Of a DNA stretch of 64,000 nucleotides, positions 23,147 through 34,221 are shown in pieces. The stretch covers positions 248,001-312,000 of the forward strand of contig JAQJVL010000174.1 in assembly GCA_035578905.1 (NCBI GenBank), given 5' to 3'. The first letter of the stretch is position 1. Each line of letters starts with the position of its first letter. A program made the position numbers and the translations under genes. Under the pieces are notes generated by a model. The model saw nothing but the letters and a program-made list of their open reading frames with translations, was not told the origin of the DNA and did not search any database. Source of the DNA: Stictocephala bisonia. Taxonomy: Eukaryota; Arthropoda; Insecta; Hemiptera; Membracidae.

Positions 23147-25443
23147 CAGTAGAGTCCCGCTATTCCGAACTAATTGGGACCGAACACTGTTCGGATTCGC
23201 GGGAATTCGGAATAGGCGGATTTCATGAATAATATCGAGATATCAGCGTTGATCAGCTCGTAAACAAGTGAAAGTCGGAAGGGAAGGGCAGTGACCTTCG
23301 GTGACTCATACGATCATCCGTCGACGCCTATCTATCCCTTCCCCTCTCACGTTCCAAACACCATGACTCATTGAATGGTGAATCTCCTCTACCCCCACCA
23401 CTGAAAAACCGGTTTGAACTGCTGTAACTGTTGATCTAGTTTCGCACGTACACCATGTTAGTGTTCACTCTAACGTTGTTTGATGAAGTGTGTGCGCTTA
23501 AAGCAAATTTATTGTGAAGGTTTATTCCGTGAGTGTTGAGTTACTTTACGGAGCGACTGTGTGTTTTCACTTCTGTTCTTAGTCCTTTACGTCAACTGAT
23601 AATCATTAAATATGGCAAGTAAACGAAGTCGTTCTTCGTGTACTTTACAACAAAAACTTGAAGTGTTGAAAAGACTGGACAAAGGGGAAAGTGCTTCTAA
23701 ATTGTCAGTTGAATATGGTGTCGGAAAAGCAACGATTAGCGACTGGAAAAAGAATCGTGTTAAAATTGAGCAGTTTTGTTCTGCTTCAAGTGAAAAAACT
23801 CTTGAAAAACGGCAAAAAACAACTGTGTCTTTATATGAAAAGCTTGATGAGGCCTTATTCTTATGGTTTACTCAAGAGAGACAGAAAGGAATCCCCATTT
23901 CTGGTCCTTTGGTAAAAGAAAAGGCGCTTCAACTAAACAAGCTTATGGATGGTGAACCTTCATTTTCAGCAAGCTGTGGCTTTTTGGATCGTTGGAAGAA
24001 AAGGCACGGAATTAGACAGCTCACGATTACTGGGGAGAAACTATCAGCTGACAACGAATCAGCTGACAATTATTTAAAGGAATTTAAAGAACTTATTTCT
24101 TCTGAAAATTACTCTCCGCAGCAAGTCTATAACGCGGATGAAACCGGACTGAATTTTAAGGCTCTGCCTACCAAAAGTCTTGCTTCAAAAGAAGAGAAAT
24201 CTGCCCCAGGGTTCAAAATGGACAAACAACGTCTAACTGTCTTAGCTTGCAGCAACGCCTCGGCAACAAACAAACTTCCACTGATGGTAATAGGCAAATC
24301 GGCGAAACCACGAGCGTTCAAAAACATTAACATTAACGCACTTCCTGTATATTATAGGAATCAAAAAAAAGCTTGGATGGAACGTGACTTGTTCAAGGAA
24401 TGGTTCGATCGCCAATTTGTCCCTAAAGTGACTGTGTTCAATAGAGAAAATGGATTGCCTAATCGTGCTCTGCTGTTTATAGACAATGCACCATCCCACC
24501 CGGAAGACATGAAACTTGTTTGTGGAAACATCAAAGCAATTTTTCTGCCACCAAATGTTACATCAATTCTTCAGCCTATGGACCAGGGTGTGTTGCAGGC
24601 CATCAAACAAAAATACCGAAAAATGCTGCTTCGCACCTTACTTGAAGAGGATGAAAATGACCTCACAAGCACAATCCTTCAAAAGCTTAAGAAAATTATA
24701 GTAAAAGATGTGATTTACTGGGTAGCTGAAGCGTGGGAAAGCACTAATGAAGGTGCAATACAAAAATCGTGGAAAAATCTCTGGCCTGAATTGGAATTTG
24801 TTGAAACAACTTTTAAACCAGTAAAAAAGACTGTGAACTTCTTCCACTACTCAACAAAATCCCTGGCTGTGAAACATCAGAAGAAAGCTGTGTTGAGGAG
24901 TGGTTTGCTGTTGACGACAATGGCCATCAGGAGTATGGAGACGAAGATATTGTAGCTATGGTGCAGGGCTCGTCAGCTGAGATCGACTCGGAGGAAAGCG
25001 AGGAGGAAGTGAACACTCAAACTGAACTCGTATCTCACTCGGACGCGGCAAATGCTCTCGACCTCGCCTTACGCTACGTCGAACAACACGCTGTATCAAC
25101 ACCAAATGATGTTATGTTTATGCGTCGATGGCGGAACATTGCATCCTCAAGTCGATTTACTGCACTTCGTCAGAAAAAAATCACCGACTTTACTTCTTAA
25201 GTGTGTGTAGTTTAGTTTAGTGTTTTCCTCAAGCCTAGGGTTTCCTCAAGGCCTAAAAAAGGTATGTCTTTATTAAACTTCTTTGTACTGTATATTTTGT
25301 ATAACAATATGTAAATATATGTTTTTAGCGAACGTCTTTATAATTTCTTCAGTTTTTGAGTCTTAAAAAAAATTTTAAAATCGGTAGTATTTTTTCTGAA
25401 GTCTGTTCGGAATAGCGGGGTTCGGAATAGCGGGACTCTACTG
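23147..25443. mobile_element. Tigger/pogo-like DNA transposon, nearly full length
   Basis: A 2297-bp element with identical 24-bp terminal inverted repeats starting CAGTAGAGTCCCGCTATTCC, flanked by a TA target duplication (23145-23146, 25444-25445). TA targets and CAGT-starting ends are typical of the Tigger branch of Tc1/mariner/pogo. The GTTCGGAATAGCGGG word is repeated inside the right end. The 5' leader is about 465 bp and the transposase covers most of the rest. Identical ends and an almost whole ORF suggest a fairly recent insertion. Confidence 0.95.
23612..25200 (+). pseudogene. Tigger-like transposase, one frameshift
   Basis: Starts at ATG 23612. Order: CENP-B-type N-terminal helix-turn-helix (about residues 5-55, LQQKLEVLKRLDKGESASKL), a second CENP-B HTH (about 75-140), then the DDE domain with catalytic Asp in NADETGLN (about 177), FIDNAPSH (about 290) and PMDQGVL (about 323). 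The first frame stops at 24955. The C-terminal part continues in another frame and ends in RQKKITDFTS at 25200, a usual Tigger ending. The break is a single-base shift, probably one base lost in the A-run near 24856-24859. It lies after the catalytic core, so the 447-residue product keeps all three Asp but not the normal tail. Confidence 0.93.
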
Positions 25444-25445
25444 TA

Positions 25446-27320
25446 GAAAGTAATTTTTTATCGAAATTCATATTTAATGAAAATTAAATTTGTGGAATAG
25501 ATTGTTGTTTGATATATTTTCAATGTTGCAAAAAATTGAATGTTTCCTAAAGAGTTTTGGTAAGACATTATAATTATGTGATAACTTATCACATGCTTTT
25601 AGGAGACTTACCTAGGTGTAGAAGTAACTGAGAATATGAGGCTTAACTCTTGGTGTAGATGTGGGTTTGTTCCACGTAGGTTGAAATGACTAACTCTTCT
25701 TATCCTAGACTCATAAAGTATCTGGCATGTAACACTAATCATAAACTTTCGTCTGACAGACTATTAAATAAAATAAAAACAAAAAAGATGTATGTAACTA
25801 TTTTTTTCTTAAATAGAAGTATTCCACTGTTATTACAAATCAATATAACGAACTTTGGAGTTAGATATTAAAAAAAAAAAAACTAAATTACGTTAATTTA
25901 AAGAAATAGCCCATTTTCTGAACGTCTTTCTGAATTTGAGGCATTTGGGAAAAAAGCTGTATAAATTTATAAAATTATTAAATAATAAACTTTATCATAT
26001 TGTCTCCGAATCTTAATGTTATTATTAAAATAAAAATAAAACTAAATTAAATCTATAATTTAAGATATTTCAAAAATTCAATATACAATTTATTAAGCAT
26101 TCATCTGTGGGACTACTTTTGGGAAAAATGTGTCCTAAGTTGATAATGAAAACCGATTATGTAATAAAAATATCATCAGTGCTTCCAGAATGATGATATT
26201 GAGGATCACACGGAAGTTGTCTTTGCTGTCGTTTTCATACTAAATCTAAAAACACCTCAGAGGTTCATCGTCTGACAGACGAATGTTTATGATTCTAGGG
26301 TTAAACTCTAAAAGGTGATTCTGGCCGATAACTTCTGAGTTGGACTCTTATCCACTAAATAATCAACATTCATAAACCAAAGATGTTCAGACAGGGAGCT
26401 AACTAAGCAATACTTTATTTGAACAGCAGCTTAAGCGTGACAGACTTCTTTTATCAACTGTTCATTCTGAAGTGGCCACATCACTCCTCATTCTTTGTTT
26501 CATCAGGGAATTGTCTCCATATACACAAATGATCACTTACCAATTTGCTTTAAATGCAGTATAACTTCCACATTGGCGGAAACACTCAAGTTATGAAAAT
26601 GTTCTCTCTTCTTTTCTGACCCTGAAGCAGCACACACCACGAGGTAATGGATGACTCAACCTTTTTGATTTTGTGGAGTAAACTCTAAAAATAGCCATGG
26701 CTAATTAGAAACTGACAGATACAAAGAGTTTATCTCTCATAATTGTAAATGACTGTAACTGAAATACTTGGACAAACTTCAGGAGGTTGTTCCTGAGTTA
26801 AAAACAAACCAAAATTGTCATATAAATATATGTCCCAATATGCACAGCTTTCTATCTTTCTGTCCGTTTGTGTTTTTTACGTTATACTTTTTTTCTCAGC
26901 AACCATAAAAGGCAGAGTGTTGAAATTTGGCATATATCCTACACTAGTAATACTCTATTACATAAAAAAATTGAAAAAAAAAAATTCGATAAACAATTTC
27001 AAAATGGTGGCTAGTTAAAAACTTTGACATTAAACTATGTAAAATTTACACCCTGTATAAAAAAACACAAGTGATCAATTGTAGCAAATGTTACTATAAA
27101 ACTAACGATAAGTTATTTATTGAAAACAAAAAAATGCATAATTTGTAGTATTGTCTTTAATCTAGTTACACTTGAAGTTAGCTTTCACTATTGCTGGGTA
27201 GGTGGCAGTGATGAGGGTTGTATATCCATAGAGCAACACTCAGGTTTTAATGCAGGTTTTTCCAGTTTGAATATACTGTATAAAGTTTGCTGATGGGGGA
27301 GGGGTAGAAGGGAAGTGGTT
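25446..27320. other. Intergenic stretch
   Basis: AT-rich, with a 12-bp poly(A) near 25870. Around 26860-26960 (GGCAGAGTGTTGAAATTTGG) it resembles an old interspersed repeat. No gene seen. Confidence 0.4.
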
Positions 27321-27326
27321 AGTGAT

Positions 27327-28510
27327 CTATCTTAAGTTTAGATTAGGTGGGTCACGGGATTTAGTTATCCATTGGTGTGCTGGTTTCATCCTTCTGAGTT
27401 GGGAACTATTGGCATGGGAAGGAAGGGATCTCATTACTGTCGAGGTGTAACACTGGTCAAAATTTTGGTTATGAAGAAGGGTATAGGCGGATACAGGGTT
27501 TTCAGAATTTTGGACTTTGCAATCATGTCCATGGCTATTCATATGTTTTTGAGGGTTTCACTGGTAAGACTGGTATTGGTGCTGGCACTGTAGTTGATAA
27601 ATTAAATTGGTAGAATTACAGGTGTGGTTTAAAGGTTATCTTGCAGGTTAAGGAGGTGGTGGAGCTGGTAAAAGATATGGCTGAGAGATGTATTGGGCAG
27701 GTTTTGCAAGATTTCTTGTTGCAAGGATTAGAACTGAGTGGTTACGGGTCATTAGGACAGGTAAGGATGTTAGGATCAGGTTACTTAGGATGGGCCAGGA
27801 TTTGGCGGCGGTTTTTGTTTAGTCTGAAAGTGACAGTAGAAGATTTTTCTAGGAGATCTTTGGTGTAAGGGGAAGCTTTTAAGATGTTGAAGCCATCTTT
27901 CAGGATTTGGTTGAGTTTCTGTAGGTCATGGTGGTAATTAGTGACAAGGGGTAGGCAATGGGAACTACTTCTGGTTTGGGGTTTGTTTTTAGGACTGGGC
28001 TAAACAGATTTGGTTTTTAATAAGGTTGTTAGGGTAATATCTCTTTTGGAAGGGGCTAACAAGTTGGTTATTATATTTATCTAGATTTCTGGGAAAGGAA
28101 GTTATACGTTTAGCACAGGTGGCTAGGCTAAAGGGTAGGGAGCGTTTGGTGTTGTTCGGGTGACAGCTGGTATGGTGAAGGTATTGTTGTTTATTGGTAG
28201 GTTTGATGTGAATATCAGTTTGAAGGACACTGTCCTCTGATCTAATTTCAACATCAAGGAGGACTATGCATTCAGAAGAGGATTGCCAGGTCAAATTAAG
28301 GGATGAACAGTTTTGTAGGCTAAGAAGAATCCTAGCGTGTCCTAGAAGAATCCTAGAGGGTCTATCACCACTGTACATGTCAGGTGGGCTACCACTGTAT
28401 GTGTATGGGAGGGTCCATCACCACTGTAGGGCAGAGGTTTCCTATGCACCTCTCCAATTTTCCCATGAAGAGGTTGCTATAGGAAGGGGCCCTATGGGTA
28501 GGTACCTATT
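27327..28510 (-). pseudogene. Penelope-like element remnant (RT and GIY-YIG)
   Basis: In minus-strand order with several frameshifts: NLFMGKLERCIGN (about 28460), a late reverse-transcriptase motif; then LDVEIRSEDSVLQTDIHIKP and QYLHHTSCHPNNTKRSLPFS (28260-28120), very typical of Penelope-like RTs; then ...PLVTNYHHDLQKLNQILKDG, a CNKKSCKTCP cysteine motif (about 27700) and a GIY-YIG-like tail ending HQWITKSRDPPNLNLR (27327). RT followed by GIY-YIG nuclease defines Penelope-like elements. The RT finger/palm start and the YVDD box are not preserved here. A short minisatellite interrupts it at 28365-28432. Confidence 0.8.
28365..28432. repeat. Short CCACTGTA(C/T)GTGTATGGG repeats
   Basis: Three degenerate units beginning CACCACTGTA or ACCACTGTAT, the second followed by GTGTATGGGAGGG. 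These are the reverse complement of the unit that forms the large array at 35160-35700. They interrupt the Penelope-like reading frame. Confidence 0.65.
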
Positions 28511-29171
28511 GTGAAAAATTCAGCACTTTTGACTTGGACTTGGTGGGCATAACTCAATGAACAGTGCACCACATATTTAATATCTTTTATTGTGTCTTAA
28601 AAATGTAGATACAATTCAACATCAATAATTACAAGTCTGTATTGAGAATATAGCAACAATGACGACACCTGCTAAAACAATATTTTTTACAAAACTAGTA
28701 CAAATTACCAAAAGTGCAAACAAATTAAAGATAAAAAAATAATAATATGAAATTTGCCGATGTTACTTAAATTCATAAGACAATAGTAGTTAATCGTTAA
28801 CAAAAAAACCAAAATTTATTAACAAAATTTGTATTTCTCAACAACATTTGAGATGATTAGAAAACATTTTCTAAACCAACAGTTTTTGAAAGGCATTTGC
28901 TAAGAGTTTTTAATGGACTGATAGTTTAAAGTAAAACTCTTATCAACTTAAAACCAATATTTACAAATACGTAAGAGTAAAATGTCCAAAATGTGACTTA
29001 AGGTCACAGATTTGTACTCTTTGTAGATATAAAGTAATGTGAAGAAGAAAACATTCTACCAGCCAAATAAAAAAAGCTGATTAACCATACTACATACAAA
29101 ATAAAAAACTGAATTAAATAAATCACAAAATAAGGTGTAAATCAAATTGTACCCAAGAATTTTATTAAATA

Positions 29172-29297
29172 TCAACAAATAAGGATGGGAAATAATTTGT
29201 TTCTATTTCTTTCCGAAGATCTCAAGTGAATCTCCAGTTCAAAGCGGATTTGAACTGGACCACTCCACTCAGTTCGGAAATCAAAATCTGGTCCTAC
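29172..29297 (-). CDS. Orphan terminal exon, unknown gene
   Basis: A TTTTTTATTTTCAG acceptor is followed by 42 in-frame codons ending in TGA (29172-29174). They start VGPDFDFRTEWSGPVQIRFE and continue with a basic tail. Only this frame is open, and the first half looks coding in base composition. AATAAA lies just after the stop (29161-29166), and another at about 28586. No upstream partner exon is seen between here and NPL4; it may have been disrupted by the LINE at 29.8-32.0 kb or lie further off. I do not recognise the family. A chance ORF remains possible. Confidence 0.4.
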   Translation of the reverse strand, partial: VGPDFDFRTEWSGPVQIRFELEIHLRSSERNRNKLFPILIC

Positions 29298-29834
29298 CTG
29301 AAAATAAAAAATATTACAACAACATTTAACAATATTACAAATCCAAATTGATTACTTACTGATGATGGGTGTTTGATAATGGAAGAGTTTCAAAAATCTA
29401 AGCTGCTAATCTCGAAAGCTAAATTTAGTTATAATTATAGTTAAGTTAATAACTTGAGAAACTTGGGGTTTCATATATGGGAACATAATATATGTTTTCT
29501 CTGTGGAATGAAAAAACGTCCAAAGATCCTTTCCTATATATGTCATATGGCTTTCAATGTCAGCAAAAACAAAGGAGAGGAAAAAAGATTGGTCATTTTA
29601 AATCTAATAAAAAGTAAGATATACAGTACAAAGTACTTGTGCCTTAGTGTTTAAATACTGATCTCCCATCACAGAGCTCTAACAGTCTTTAACCCATTAC
29701 ATTAGAAGCATCCTACCGCTATTCGCTCATGTCGCATCACCGTTCTCTAACGTACTGCCACAAAGCTCTTCCTCCTCTCTCATTCAAAGTGTACACTGCC
29801 GACATTCCGACCACAAAGTCCAGAAAATTCATAT

Positions 29835-32012
29835 ATGCAAATATATAGTTTTCGTGAAGGTCACACAACTACTCAAGCTTTGGCAAATCGTATGGACAAG
29901 GTTGCGTGGAGCTTGGATGGGTTGTGGTGCATAGCGGGAGAATTATGTGATCTATCTAAAGCTTTTGATTGTCTAGACCACAATATTTTGTTAGAAAAAA
30001 ATAAATATTACAATTTTTCTATCTCTTCTTTAAACTGGTTTCACTCTTACCTTTCTGATAGAGGCCATAAAACAATAGTAATTAAAGACAGCATTACATT
30101 TTCGTCATGTTGGATTAAATTAACTTGCGGTGTTCCCTAAGGTTCAATTTTGGAACCATTACTTTTTTTTTATTTATGTTAATGACTTGCTGAACAACAT
30201 TAATTTCAAATTTACGCTTTATGCAGATGACAATACAGCAATTATCAGTATTGTTGTCATTTACAAGAATGAATTCAGCAATCTCTTTCAGAACTCTCTG
30301 AATGGTTTAAAGCAAATAGTTTGAAGATAAATAGGGAATAAACAGAAGAATATTTATAAACGGATCAAAATAGAAACAATTAAGAATTTGACATTAAAAT
30401 TTATGGTAGGGCAGTTGAAATAGCAGACTCAACTGAATTTTTAGGTTTAATTGCTCAAAAGAATTTGAAATGAGTAGATTATTTACAAGCACTTGCGAAG
30501 AAATTAAATACTGTTTGTTTTCAAATGTCAGTTTTACAATATGTGATTGATGTCAAGCAAAACTAGTAGTTTATCATGCACTTTTTGTGTCTTTAATACA
30601 TTATGGTGTAGAATTATGGGCTAGTAGTCCAAAACTAGTAGTTTATCATGCACTTTTTGTGTCTTTAATACATTATGGTGTAGAATTATGGGCTAGTAGT
30701 CCAAAACTAGTAGTTTATCATGCACTTTTTGTGTCTTTAATACATTATGGTGTAGAATTATGGGCTAGTAGTCCAAAACTAGTAGTTTATCATGCACTTT
30801 TTGTGTCTTTAATACATTATGGTGTAGAATTATGGGCTAGTAGTCCAAAACTAGTAGTTTATCATGCACTTTTTGTGTCTTTAATACATTATGGTGTAGA
30901 ATTATGGGCTAGTAGTCCAAAACTAGTAGTTTATCATGCACTTTTTGTGTCTTTAATACATTATGGTGTAGAATTATGGGCTAGTAGTCCAAAACTAGTA
31001 GTTTATCATGCACTTTTTGTGTCTTTAATACATTATGGTGTAGAATTATGGGCTAGTAGTCCAAAACTAGTAGTTTATCATGCATTTTTTGTGTCTTTAA
31101 TACATTATGGTGTAGAATTATGGGCTAGTAGTCCAAAACTAGTAGTTTATCGAGCACTTTTTGTGTCTTTAATACATTATGGTGTAGAATTATGGGCTAG
31201 TAGTCCAAAACTAGTAGTTTATCATGCACTTTTTGTGTCTTTAATACATTATGGTGTAGAATTATGGGCTAGTAGTCCAAAACTAGTAGTTTATCATGCA
31301 CTTTTTGTGTCTTTAATACATTATGGTGTAGAATTATGGGCTAGTAGTCCAAAACTAGTAGTTTATCATGCACTTTTTGTGTCTTTAATACATTATGGTG
31401 TAGAATTATGGGCTAGTAGTCCAAAACTAGTAGTTTATCATGCACTTTTTGTGTCTTTAATACATTATGGTGTAGAATTATGGGCTAGTAGTCCAAAACT
31501 AGTAGTTTATCATGCACTTTTTGTGTCTTTAATACATTATGGTGTAGAATTATGGGCTAGTAGTCCAAAACTAGTAGTTTATCATGCACTTTTTGTGTCT
31601 TTAATACATTATGGTGTAGAATTATGGGCTAGTAGTCCAAAACTAGTAGTTTATCATGCACTTTTTGTCTTTAATACATTATGGTGTAGAATTATGGGCT
31701 AGTAGTCCAAAACTAGTAGTTTATCATGCACTTTTTGTGTCTTTAATACATTATGGTGTAGAATTATGGGCTAGTAGTCCAAAACTAGTAGTTTATCTTG
31801 CACTTTTTGTGTCTTTAATACATTATGGTGTAGAATTATGGGCTAGTAGTCCAAAACTAGTAGTTTATCATGCACTTTTTGTGTCTTTAATACATTATGG
31901 TGTAGAATTATGGGCTAGTAGTCCAAATGCGGAAATGATTGTCAAAATTCATAAGAAATACATTAGAACCCACTATGGAGAATGGTATGGGCAGACAGGT
32001 TACCTTTTCTAG
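29835..32012 (+). pseudogene. LINE reverse-transcriptase remnant
   Basis: Frames on the plus strand show DLSKAFDCLDHNIL, CGVP followed by a stop in place of QGS, then FIYVNDLLNNINF and LYADD (the RT catalytic box, near 30225), then STEFLGL and, past 30559, the SLIHYGVELWASS thumb-region motif of LINE RTs, ending with IVKIHKKYIRTHYG. The frame is broken at several places. The part around 30559-31924 has been expanded into a tandem array. The element lies between two minus-strand genes. Confidence 0.85.
30559..31924 (+). repeat. 19-copy, 72-bp coding tandem array
   Basis: Nineteen head-to-tail copies of a 72-bp unit (AAAACTAGTAGTTTATCATG... ending ...GCTAGTAGTCC), nearly identical. I see one 2-bp deletion near 31668, and single-base changes near 31084, 31151 and 31798. 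Because 72 is a multiple of three, the frame stays open for 371 codons, repeating LVVYHALFVSLIHYGVELWA. The unit is a piece of the host LINE RT, so the array arose inside the element. The open frame is very unlikely to be a functional protein. Confidence 0.98.
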
Positions 32013-32409
32013 CCCAAAGACATCTTGTTGCAATATTAAAAAAATTTGTATTTGCCTTCAATTTATATTCCAAAGTTTTCTTTTTATCAAATGAAATTTG
32101 ACTAACATTATAGAAGAACAGTATAACCATAAATACAATATTTGGAACAGAGATATTTTGCAGTTACCTATTCATAGGCTAAGTTTAAGAAATATGACCA
32201 CAATATTTAGAAAAAAAAACTACAATAATTGAGTTAAATTCAAACTAAGGATTACTTAGTTAAAGAATGTCCATTGCTTTCTTTTCAGGTGGAATTAGCT
32301 GGTTTTTATTCAATCAGAGAAGCAGGTGTTGAATGGTACGAAACCTGGATTTGGCTCTTTGACGGGAAATTGAAATTTAACCACTAAGATCTTGTAATTT
32401 AGATTTGAT

Positions 32410-32430
32410 TTTATTTAGACAATGTTTATT
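32410..32430 (-). terminator. NPL4 polyadenylation signals
   Basis: Two AATAAA hexamers on the minus strand (32415-32410 and 32430-32425), about 100 bases after the NPL4 stop codon. Confidence 0.5.
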
Positions 32431-32520
32431 GGTATATTGTTAAATTTTTGTTAGTTTGGTGTCTGGCTTTGAAAGCCATACGATACATATACCTGATCAA
32501 ATTCAGTTTACTTGAAAAGC

Positions 32521-32742
32521 TTACCTAGGCAATCTACACATGTCACACTGTGTCATTGTCTCACTGTTAAGGAAGGTGCAGTACGGACAGGTCCACTGAG
32601 CGCCCTGAGACTGTGATGGGCCATCACTGGCTGTGGCAGCTATCATCTGTTCCACGTTGGCCCAGTGGTCACCTGCTGCCCATTCTGCAGCTGCCTCTGC
32701 ATCTCGTGTTCTTACTGCCTCAAGTAGTGGATCCATTACATC
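32521..32742 (-). CDS. NPL4: NPL4, last exon (NZF zinc finger)
   Basis: After a CATGGCAG acceptor it encodes DVMDPLLEAVRTRDAEAAAE, then HWANVEQMI and, at the C-terminus, WTCPYCTFLNS...CDMCRLPR and stop. The last part is an NZF/RanBP2-type zinc finger with four Cys and the ThrPhe pair plus the Met that NZF fingers use to bind ubiquitin. NPL4 pairs with UFD1 as a cofactor of the p97/VCP (TER94 in flies) ATPase that unfolds ubiquitylated proteins, as in ER-associated degradation. Family proteins end at this same LPR position. The start joins the previous exon on a codon boundary. Confidence 0.93.
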   Translation of the reverse strand, partial: DVMDPLLEAVRTRDAEAAAEWAAGDHWANVEQMIAATASDGPSQSQGAQWTCPYCTFLNSETMTQCDMCRLPR

Positions 32743-33373
32743 CTGCCATGACAAAACATCCTTGTTAAGGCAGTTGCTATATATTATAAGATGACAACTA
32801 AATAGCACACAACTCTTTAAATTTCATAAGCATTTTATCACATAAATTATGAATTTATAAAGATTGAATTGAAGGTTGTTGAGGATTTGTCAAATCATAT
32901 AGCCATATGATTTGACATTGGATTCTTGATTGAATCCAAATATATTTAACAGGAACAATATAGTGATATTGATTTAAATATAAATTTTAATCATTTGAAG
33001 TAAAGTTTTTAATTCCATATATATGGAGTTCGATTTGGATATAAATAGGGTGTCATATAACCAAATTTTACTTTGCAAAAGCCTTTCTAAATAAAAATAT
33101 TCTCTTGGTTCACAAATCTCGACATGAGCCTTTAAAACTCAATTATAGTGCAACAATTAATGCCTGACAATGTATTAAAATAATTTTATTCGTATTTATT
33201 TTTTTAAATTTATTCTTAGGACACCTATCGCAAGATATGGTGAACAATTATTAATATTAATACCAATACTATATATCTTTAACCAACTTACTAATATACC
33301 ACTTATTTTCAGTTTCAAAATATGGTGAATTATAATTTTAATTCTAAAAACCCAACTAACACTAAAAAAATAC

Positions 33374-33512
33374 CTTCATTGGCAATGTTTCCATAGTAGC
33401 AATATATAAGAGGAAATGGAAATCAGACGCTGCATCGAGGAACTGTTTCCTTGAGAACTGCGCAAGATACGCTGTGAGTGCACTGAAATCTTGTAAATGG
33501 CCATCCAGCATC
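33374..33512 (-). CDS. NPL4: NPL4, penultimate exon
   Basis: A 139-bp exon after TTTTTAAG, ending with AAG before GTATTT. It begins with one base that completes an Arg codon with the upstream exon and reads MLDGHLQDFSALTAYLAQF, then FLDAASDFHFLLYIATMETL. The DFH-hydrophobic-LL(Y/F)-x-A/V-T stretch is well conserved in NPL4 C-terminal domains. It splices in phase 0 to the zinc-finger exon. Confidence 0.93.
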
Positions 33513-34221
33513 CTTAAAAATAGAAGGGTTTGCATGAGAATAAAATGACAACATATAATCTTTAAACATTTAAAATAATAATTTTGGTGTTATTGGCAAT
33601 TTCTGAATCAGGAAAATATTTAACTGCGGTAACTTTGATGATACAAGGAATTTATAATAATAAATTTATTTATTGTTTTCACAGGTATAGTTATACAAAT
33701 GAAATACATATTTTAAGGGAAAATGATTAATCACAATAAAAAGGCACATTTTACGAAAAAAAAAAGAAAAAACTTAAATAACTGAAGAAACACAATTATA
33801 ACTTAAGCGTCTAAATAAAGGATTCCAAATTATATAATACATTCTTGGTTATAATACAATAATATATAATACAGTTTAAATACAACCAGATATAGATTAA
33901 ATTATTAAACATAAGATTTATTTGCATTCAAACAAATATATTGAAGAAAAAAAAAAAACAACAAAAAAACATACATACTGAAACTTATGAAAAACAACTG
34001 CGACCCCAACAGACCAAGGGCCCAATTATAGGGGCCGCATAAAAAAAAATAATGATTAAGACCTCCACGCCTGTAAAAAAAAATAATGATACTTAATTTT
34101 AAAAGTAAAGGATTAGCAACTCTTTACTCATCCAAACAATGCTTCTTTGAATACATTAATTTAAACAAAAGAAAAACAATCCAAGAAATGAATTTAAACA
34201 TTTCAATTGATTGAGGTTGAG

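Noticed and set aside
30559..31924. CRISPR-like array
   Set aside because: The units are contiguous and identical with no spacers, and the context is eukaryotic.
30587..32012. A 371-residue (and following 118-residue) repeat protein
   Set aside because: The frame is open only because the 72-bp unit is a multiple of three and is a piece of a broken LINE RT. There is no start signal or promoter to support a gene.
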